This document shows positions 1-4,743 of a stretch of 6,526 nt of DNA, piece by piece. Source of the stretch: Oscillospiraceae bacterium. GTDB lineage: Bacteria; Bacillota; Clostridia; Oscillospirales; Oscillospiraceae. The stretch is from positions 1 to 6,526 of the forward strand of contig JAFPTE010000128.1 of NCBI GenBank assembly GCA_017400415.1. Reading direction: 5' to 3'. The position numbers and the translations under genes are program-made. The notes beneath the pieces were generated by a model, which ran no database searches, was not told the origin of the DNA, and was given only the letters and a program-made list of their open reading frames with translations. Numbering within the stretch: position 1 is the first letter of the stretch; each line of letters begins with the position of its first letter.

Positions 1-791
1 ACCTGGATGTCCATAAGGATATGCAGGAATACATAGATTCCAAGAAGAACATCTTCATCCATGACCCACAGCCCCGCCGGGTGGTCCTGAATGCGGATAA
101 CGGCATTACTTCGTCCTTTGTGCCGGAGGTCAGGGGACAGTGCCTGACCTTCTCCCGCAGGCAGCCTGTTGAAAACGGCGTATTCTGGCAGGATGGGGTT
201 ATATATGCCTCCGTTGACGGCAGGACCACGGAGATTATGCGCTCTGACGATATCTTCCTGCCGGGAGCCCATAACATCGAAAACTACATGGCCGCCTTTG
301 CCGCACTCTGGGGCTATGTGCCTGCGGAAGCCATGGTAAAAACCGCCCGGGAGTTCAAGGGAGTGGAGCATCGCATCGAATACGTCCGCACCCTGAACGG
401 AGTGAAGTTTTATAATGACTCCATCGCCTCCAGCCCCTCCAGGACGACCGCAGGACTGCGTTCCTTCAAGCAGAAGGTCATTCTTATCGCCGGAGGCAAG
501 GACAAGGGCGTGCCCTTTGACAGCCTGGGAGTTGAGATTAAGGAGCACGTTAAAAAGCTTGTGGTCACTGGCCTGACGGCCGAAAAAATCAAGGCCGCTG
601 CGATAAATGCCGGTGCCGATATTCCCATCATCCACGAGCCGGATTTCCGTGACGCCGTTGAGGCCGCCTACAGAGCCGCCCAGCCCGGGGATATTGTGAT
701 TCTCTCTCCGGCGTGCACCTCCTTCGACAGATTCAAAAACTTTGCGGAGCGGGGCAGATTCTTCAAAGAAATAGTTAACGGATTGGAGTAA
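1..791 (+). CDS. murD: UDP-N-acetylmuramoylalanine--D-glutamate ligase MurD, 3' part (5' end outside window)
   Basis: MurD adds D-glutamate to UDP-MurNAc-L-alanine using ATP, in the cytoplasmic stage of peptidoglycan synthesis. The first whole codon is at 3, and about 262 of the usual ~450 residues are present, so the N-terminal domain and P-loop lie upstream. The window opens in the central domain at LDVHKD. A Lys at 42-44 (YIDSKK) lines up with the carbamylated Lys198 of E. coli MurD. Other family landmarks are the HNIEN block near 270-285, HRIE near 370, GGKDKG with a Lys at 504-506 matching Lys348, and SPACTSFDRFKNF from 705, which ends the C-terminal substrate-binding domain. The E. coli NDSKATN motif reads NDSIASS here (414-434), so the Lys319 position is Ile (423-425). 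I recall this form from clostridial MurD proteins. The stop (789-791) is 2 bases before the next gene, so the two are probably co-transcribed. The identification is secure. Confidence 0.96.
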   Translation, partial: LDVHKDMQEYIDSKKNIFIHDPQPRRVVLNADNGITSSFVPEVRGQCLTFSRRQPVENGVFWQDGVIYASVDGRTTEIMRSDDIFLPGAHNIENYMAAFAALWGYVPAEAMVKTAREFKGVEHRIEYVRTLNGVKFYNDSIASSPSRTTAGLRSFKQKVILIAGGKDKGVPFDSLGVEIKEHVKKLVVTGLTAEKIKAAAINAGADIPIIHEPDFRDAVEAAYRAAQPGDIVILSPACTSFDRFKNFAERGRFFKEIVNGLE

Positions 792-793
792 AA

Positions 794-1975
794 ATGTACA
801 TCTCAGAAAGAGTTGCGGAGCTTTCCTTCAAGGCTGAAGAGGAGCTGGCGCCGGTTTTCCGCAGAATTGATAACATCGCCCTGGAGAACACCGCCAGAGT
901 GCTGGAGGCCTTCCGCCAGGAGCGGGTCAGCGCCGCCATGTTCGCCGGCACCTCAGGCTACGGCTATGACGATATGGGCAGGGATACCCTGGAGAAAATA
1001 TATGCCCGGGTCTTCGGCACGGAAAAGGCCCTGGTCAGACAGAACTTCGTGAACGGCACCCACGCCATAGCCTGTGCGCTTTTTGCTTCTCTGCGGCCCG
1101 GCGACGTGCTTCTGGCTGCCACCGGAACGCCCTACGATACGCTCCAGGCCGCCATAGGCATTACGGGCTCTTATCCCGGCTCCCTTAAGGATTACGGCGT
1201 CTCATACCGGGAGGTGAGCCTCAGACCCGACGGCCGGCCGGACATTGATGCCATAAGACTTGCGGCGGCAGACCCGAAGGTGAGGGCTGTGGAGATTCAG
1301 CGGTCCCGGGGCTACGCCTCCCGACCTGCTCTTTCGGTCCATGATATCAGGGACGTCTATGATGCGGTAAAATCGGTCAATCCGGGCGCCGCCGTTATTC
1401 TTGATAACTGCTACGGTGAATTTACCCAGGATGCAGAGCCTAAGGCCGACCTTATGGCCGGAAGCCTTATAAAGAATCCGGGCGGAGGCCTTGCACCCAC
1501 CGGCGGCTACGTGGCGGGGAGGGCGGACCTGGTTGACGCCGCCGCCATGCGCCTGACTGTGCCGGGGATAGGCGGGGAGTGCGGCTCCTTCGAGCCGGGC
1601 TACAGGCTCTTTTTCCAGGGCCTGCTGAACGCTCCCCACGTCACCGCCCAGGCCCTGAAGACCGCCGCCTTCTGCGCCCGGCTTCTGGAGCTTTTGGGCT
1701 ACAGCTCGACCCCAGGTGCCTTTGAGGACCGGAACGATATTATACAGTCCGTGGAGCTGGGCACTCCAGAGGGCCTTGAGAGCTTCTGCCGGGGAATACA
1801 GGAGGGCTCACCGGTGGATTCCTTCGTGACGCCAATACCCTGGGATATGCCCGGTTATCAGGACCAGGTCATCATGGCCGCAGGCACCTTTGTTCAGGGC
1901 GCTTCCATAGAGCTCAGCTGCGACGGCCCCATGCGGGAGCCCTACACTGCCTACCTGCAGGGGGGACTTACCTAA
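794..1975 (+). CDS. PLP-dependent methionine gamma-lyase family protein (aluminium resistance protein / YnbB family)
   Basis: At 393 residues this is slightly shorter than, but close to, the usual ~410 of the YnbB family, a fold-type I PLP enzyme group related to Cys/Met metabolism enzymes. Family blocks are intact and in order: GYGYDDMGRDTLE (55-67), NGTHAI (87-92), GTPYDTL (111-117), IQRSRGY (168-174), LDNCYGEF (203-210), SLIKNPGGGLAPTGGY (224-239), VPGIGGE (256-262), FFQGLLNAPH (273-282), and a C-terminal block from MPGYQDQVIMAAGTF through DGPMREPY to LQGGLT. Lys227 is the expected Schiff-base lysine and Asp204 the expected pyridine-N partner. The start is supported by GGAG at 785-788, five bases before ATG, inside the end of murD. 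The substrate is unknown. 'Methionine gamma-lyase' comes from family similarity, and 'aluminium resistance' is an old name that says little about the reaction. It is likely cytoplasmic. Family confidence is high; function confidence is low. Confidence 0.92.
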   Translation: MYISERVAELSFKAEEELAPVFRRIDNIALENTARVLEAFRQERVSAAMFAGTSGYGYDDMGRDTLEKIYARVFGTEKALVRQNFVNGTHAIACALFASLRPGDVLLAATGTPYDTLQAAIGITGSYPGSLKDYGVSYREVSLRPDGRPDIDAIRLAAADPKVRAVEIQRSRGYASRPALSVHDIRDVYDAVKSVNPGAAVILDNCYGEFTQDAEPKADLMAGSLIKNPGGGLAPTGGYVAGRADLVDAAAMRLTVPGIGGECGSFEPGYRLFFQGLLNAPHVTAQALKTAAFCARLLELLGYSSTPGAFEDRNDIIQSVELGTPEGLESFCRGIQEGSPVDSFVTPIPWDMPGYQDQVIMAAGTFVQGASIELSCDGPMREPYTAYLQGGLT

Positions 1976-2026
1976 GAGATGGGCAAGCTGGGGGTCATGC
2001 ATGCCGCCAGCCTCCTGAAATAGCTG

Positions 2027-2056
2027 TAATATTCTGCGGCGGAGAGAATATACATC
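2027..2056 (+). promoter_or_regulatory. tentative SigE-like promoter upstream of yunB
   Basis: TAATATT (2027-2033) fits the SigE -35 consensus KMATATT. After 15 bases, TATACATC (2049-2056) resembles the -10 CATACANT, but its first base is T instead of the well-conserved C. SigE control of yunB is known from Bacillus subtilis, so a site here is expected. However, the same bases also form an inverted repeat, so the match may be coincidental. The start site would fall near 2062-2063, at the edge of the ribosome binding site, which is uncomfortably close. This is a weak call. Confidence 0.3.
2029..2051. repeat. inverted repeat ATATTCT-N9-AGAATAT upstream of yunB
   Basis: The arms ATATTCT (2029-2035) and AGAATAT (2045-2051) are perfect reverse complements of 7 bases, separated by the nine bases GCGGCGGAG. 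There is no U-tract after it, so it is not a terminator. It could be a dyad operator or a small mRNA hairpin. The arms coincide with the proposed -35 and -10 elements. The N9 spacing resembles a CIRCE element but the arm sequence does not, so HrcA is not implied. Confidence 0.5.
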
Positions 2057-2068
2057 ACCTGAGGTGAT
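2054..2068. promoter_or_regulatory. 15-base palindrome covering the yunB ribosome binding site
   Basis: ATCACCT-G-AGGTGAT is a perfect palindrome with 7-base arms around one central base. Its right half, GAGGTGA (2061-2067), is the Shine-Dalgarno of yunB, with GAGG ending seven bases before the ATG at 2072. A one-base loop cannot form a tight hairpin without opening inner pairs, so a DNA operator for a dimeric regulator is one reading. The other is a chance complement of a strong SD. The palindrome is certain; its role is not. Confidence 0.55.
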
Positions 2069-2071
2069 TGT

Positions 2072-2731
2072 ATGGTTTCCTTCCGCTCGCTGGCCGTTCG
2101 TGCGAGGACACGATGGAGAAGCCTTGGTCTGGCACTGCTTCTGGTTATTGCCGCAGCTTTTGTGCTTCTGGCAGTCCTCATCTACATGCATCTGGGGCCT
2201 ATGGCCATTGAGCTGGCCCTGTCTGACGCCACGGATCAGATAACCGTTGCGGTCAATGAGGTGGTGGCGGAGAAGATACGCTCCGGCGATGCGGATTACT
2301 CGTCCCTCGTCCGGCTGGAAAAGGATGAAACCGGCTCCATCACGGCCCTCGTTACAGATATGGCAAACATTAATTACCTCCAGTCGGAGGTGACCGCCGC
2401 CGTTGTCCGGCGCTTTTCGGAGGGGGATATCACCAGAGTGAGAATCCCGGTGGGTACCCTCATGGGCGGCGCCTTTTTCGCCGGCCGGGGGCCCTGTATC
2501 ACTGTTGATATCCTTTCGGTCACGAATGTCAGCACGGCCTTCAGAAATGAGTTTTCTTCAGCAGGCATAAATCAGACCAGGCATCGGATAATAATGGATA
2601 TCACCGTGACAGTCGGTATCCTTCTGGCGGGCTATGAGGACCGCTGGGAGAATATCACCACCGAGGTTCCGGTGGCAGAGACCGTTATTGTAGGTTCTGT
2701 TCCAAATACTTACGCCGGTATCTACCGGTAG
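2072..2731 (+). CDS. yunB: sporulation protein YunB
   Basis: This 219-residue protein matches the YunB family, which in Bacillus subtilis (about 254 residues) belongs to the SigE mother-cell regulon and contributes to sporulation. Its molecular function is unknown. The N-terminus is basic (Arg/Lys-rich, residues 5-16), followed by one hydrophobic segment at about 18-39 and then a soluble domain. This predicts a single-pass membrane protein with most of the chain outside the cytoplasmic face. Family-like stretches are the NEVVAEKI region (about 57-64), DMANINYLQSEV, RIPVGTLMGGAFFAGRGP and the NQTRHRI block, ending with VPVAETVIVGSVP. In-frame stops at 2027 and 2060 make ATG 2072 the first possible start, and it has a strong SD (GAGGTGA). 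It is somewhat short at the N-terminus compared with Bacillus. It lies 13 bases before ligA, so it is likely transcribed with that gene. Confidence 0.9.
   Translation: MVSFRSLAVRARTRWRSLGLALLLVIAAAFVLLAVLIYMHLGPMAIELALSDATDQITVAVNEVVAEKIRSGDADYSSLVRLEKDETGSITALVTDMANINYLQSEVTAAVVRRFSEGDITRVRIPVGTLMGGAFFAGRGPCITVDILSVTNVSTAFRNEFSSAGINQTRHRIIMDITVTVGILLAGYEDRWENITTEVPVAETVIVGSVPNTYAGIYR
2715..2728. repeat. short inverted repeat at the 3' end of yunB
   Basis: CCGGTA (2715-2720), TC, TACCGG (2723-2728) is a perfect 6-base inverted repeat inside the last yunB codons. It sits two bases before the AGGAGG of ligA. In mRNA it would be a small GC-rich hairpin next to the ligA ribosome binding site. 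There is no U-tract, so it is not an intrinsic terminator. It may be accidental, since it encodes the end of YunB. Confidence 0.35.
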
Positions 2732-2735
2732 GAGG
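2730..2735 (+). promoter_or_regulatory. ribosome binding site of ligA overlapping the yunB stop
   Basis: AGGAGG is a full consensus Shine-Dalgarno nine bases before ATG 2745. Its first two bases are part of the yunB TAG stop. Ribosomes ending yunB translation would therefore sit on the ligA initiation site, which suggests translational coupling and fixes the ligA start. Confidence 0.85.
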
Positions 2736-2744
2736 ACACGTTCC

Positions 2745-4733
2745 ATGGACAAAAGAGAGAGGGCAGCGGAGCTTCGCCGCATTCTGAACAAGGCAAACGT
2801 GGATTACTACGTCTACGACAATCCCACCCTGGAGGACCATGAGTACGATATGCTGCTCCGGGAGCTGGAGGAGCTGGAGAGGGATAATCCGGAGCTCATA
2901 ACCGCCGATTCTCCCACCCAGAGGGTGGGCGGCGCCGCTGTGTCGTCCTTTGCCTCTGTGACCCATGAGGTGCCCCTTGAAAGCCTGCAGGATGTTTTTT
3001 CCTTTGAGGAGGTCAGCGCCTTCCTCGACAGAGTGCGTGATTCGGCAGGCCAGGTTTCGTTTGACGTGGAGCCGAAGGTGGACGGCCTGTCCGTTGCCCT
3101 GACCTACGAGAACGGGCTTTTTGTCCGGGGAGCCACCCGTGGAAACGGTACAGTGGGGGAGGACGTGACGGAAAATCTCCGCACCATACGCTCACTGCCC
3201 CTGTCCATCGAAAATGCTCCGGCCCATCTGGTGGTCCGGGGCGAGGTATATATGTCCAAAAAGGTTTTCCGCAGGCTCAATGAGGAGCGTGAGGCTGAGG
3301 AAAAGCCCCTGTTTGCCAACCCAAGAAACGCCGCCGCCGGCTCTCTTCGGCAGCTGGACCCGAAGATTGCCGCAGAGCGTAGCCTTGATATCGTTGTGTT
3401 CAACGTCCAGGCAGCCAGCGGGGAGAGCTTTGAGCTCCATTCCCGGTCCATCGACTATCTGAAAAGCCTTGGCTTCCGCACGATTCCCCACTGGGAATAC
3501 ACCGACGCAGAGGGGATCACGGACCGCATAGCCCATATCGGCAATAACCGTGATGAATTCGATTACGATATAGACGGCGCCGTTATAAAGGTGGACCCGC
3601 TTCAGGTCCGCACAGCCCTCGGAAGCACAGCCAAGGCACCCCGCTGGGCTGTGGCCTTCAAGTATCCTCCGGAGGTCAAGGAGACCAGAATCACGGATAT
3701 CCTCATTCAGGTGGGCCGCACCGGCGTTCTGACGCCAAAGGCCGTGGTGGAGCCGGTTCGCCTTGCCGGCACAACGGTCACAAACGCAACCCTCCACAAC
3801 GCCGATATGATATCCGAAAAGGATATCCGCATCGGAGATACGGTAAAAATACGCAAGGCAGGGGAGATAATCCCTGAGATCCTTGAGGTCGTTTTTTCAA
3901 AGCGGCCGGAGGGAACCGAGCCCTTCCGCTTCCCGACGGTATGCCCGGTCTGCGGCGAGCCCGTGAGCAGGGACCCGGACGGTGTAGCCATACGCTGCCG
4001 GGGCGCAGAATGTCCTGCCCAGAGGCTTCGCCATATCATACACTTTGCCTCCCGGGAGGCCATGGACATTGACGGCATGGGTGAGGCCATTGTCTCCCAG
4101 CTTCTGACTGAGGGCCTCATTTCCTCTGCAGGGGATATTTACAGCCTCACGGCGGATAAGCTGGAAAAGCTGGACCGGTTCGGCAAAAAATCGGCGGAAA
4201 ACCTAATAAGAGCTATTGAAAAGTCAAAGCAGAACGACCTGTCACGGCTTATCTGCGCTCTCGGCATCCCCCAGGTGGGCACCAGCGCCGCCAGAGCCCT
4301 GGCCAGGCATTTCGGCTCCCTGGAAAAGCTGCAGAACGCCTCTGCAGAGGAGCTGACCGGCATTCAGGATATCGGCGGGATTACTGCGCTGAACATTGTA
4401 CGGTGGTTTGAATCCAAGCAGTCGCAGCACCTTATATCCCTGCTTACTGCGGCCGGAGTCAACACCGAATCCAATGAGGAGCCGTCGGGCACAGCTCTCA
4501 GCGGGCTGACCTTTGTCCTTACGGGTACGCTCTCCAGGCACACAAGGGATGAGGCTAAGGCGCTTATCGAAAGCGCAGGAGGAAAGGTATCCGGCTCCGT
4601 TTCCAAAAAAACAAACTATGTTGTGGCCGGCGAGGCTGCAGGCAGCAAGCTTACGAAGGCCAATGAACTGGGAATAACTGTCATTTCCGAGGAAGACCTT
4701 GAAAAAATGACGGGCTATGTTATAATGGATTGA
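2745..4733 (+). CDS. ligA: NAD-dependent DNA ligase LigA, full length
   Basis: LigA seals nicks in duplex DNA during replication and repair, using NAD+ to adenylate itself. The 662 residues match the usual 660-675, and every domain is present. Domain Ia (1-70) has the NMN-site residues Tyr21, Tyr22, Asp31, Tyr34 and Asp35; Tyr22 stands where E. coli has His23, which is usual in Firmicutes. The adenylation domain carries the catalytic Lys111 in EPKVDG, then NPRNAAAGSL (192-201), DIDGAVIKVD (275-284) and WAVAFKYPPE (301-310). The OB-fold follows to about 395. A four-Cys zinc finger is formed by Cys400, Cys403, Cys418 and Cys423. Helix-hairpin-helix repeats cover about 440-560, and a BRCT domain with AGGK runs from about 586 to 656. 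The usual ATRGDG reads ATRGNG (residue 134 Asn), a small change. The last codons (VIMD) contain a promoter for the next gene. Confidence 0.98.
   Translation: MDKRERAAELRRILNKANVDYYVYDNPTLEDHEYDMLLRELEELERDNPELITADSPTQRVGGAAVSSFASVTHEVPLESLQDVFSFEEVSAFLDRVRDSAGQVSFDVEPKVDGLSVALTYENGLFVRGATRGNGTVGEDVTENLRTIRSLPLSIENAPAHLVVRGEVYMSKKVFRRLNEEREAEEKPLFANPRNAAAGSLRQLDPKIAAERSLDIVVFNVQAASGESFELHSRSIDYLKSLGFRTIPHWEYTDAEGITDRIAHIGNNRDEFDYDIDGAVIKVDPLQVRTALGSTAKAPRWAVAFKYPPEVKETRITDILIQVGRTGVLTPKAVVEPVRLAGTTVTNATLHNADMISEKDIRIGDTVKIRKAGEIIPEILEVVFSKRPEGTEPFRFPTVCPVCGEPVSRDPDGVAIRCRGAECPAQRLRHIIHFASREAMDIDGMGEAIVSQLLTEGLISSAGDIYSLTADKLEKLDRFGKKSAENLIRAIEKSKQNDLSRLICALGIPQVGTSAARALARHFGSLEKLQNASAEELTGIQDIGGITALNIVRWFESKQSQHLISLLTAAGVNTESNEEPSGTALSGLTFVLTGTLSRHTRDEAKALIESAGGKVSGSVSKKTNYVVAGEAAGSKLTKANELGITVISEEDLEKMTGYVIMD
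4699..4726 (+). promoter_or_regulatory. SigA-like extended -10 promoter at the 3' end of ligA
   Basis: TTGAAA (4699-4704) matches the -35 consensus TTGACA at five of six bases. After 16 bases comes a perfect TATAAT (4721-4726), preceded by TGT (4718-4720), which is the TGn of an extended -10. Transcription would start near 4733, only about 11 bases before ATG 4744 or 26 before ATG 4759. The site lies within ligA codons, including those for the last four residues, so some of the match is constrained by coding. The fit is nevertheless the best in the window. Confidence 0.6.
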
Positions 4734-4743
4734 GACTAATTAA

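Noticed and set aside
411..416. Perfect TATAAT inside murD
   Set aside because: There is no acceptable -35 sequence 16-18 bases upstream, and the bases encode the conserved Tyr-Asn of the NDS motif. It is a coding coincidence.
813..1052. Overlapping + strand frame inside the PLP gene
   Set aside because: The Arg/Pro/Ser-rich translation is typical of a shifted frame, and the main frame carries conserved family motifs here.
1987..2011. Possible terminator GCTGG...CCAGC after the PLP gene
   Set aside because: The stem has only five pairs, the loop is 15 bases, and no U-rich stretch follows. It would not work as an intrinsic terminator.
3192..3797. Antisense open frame of 201 codons inside ligA
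   Set aside because: LigA is intact and well conserved over this stretch, and the reverse translation has no domain-like features.
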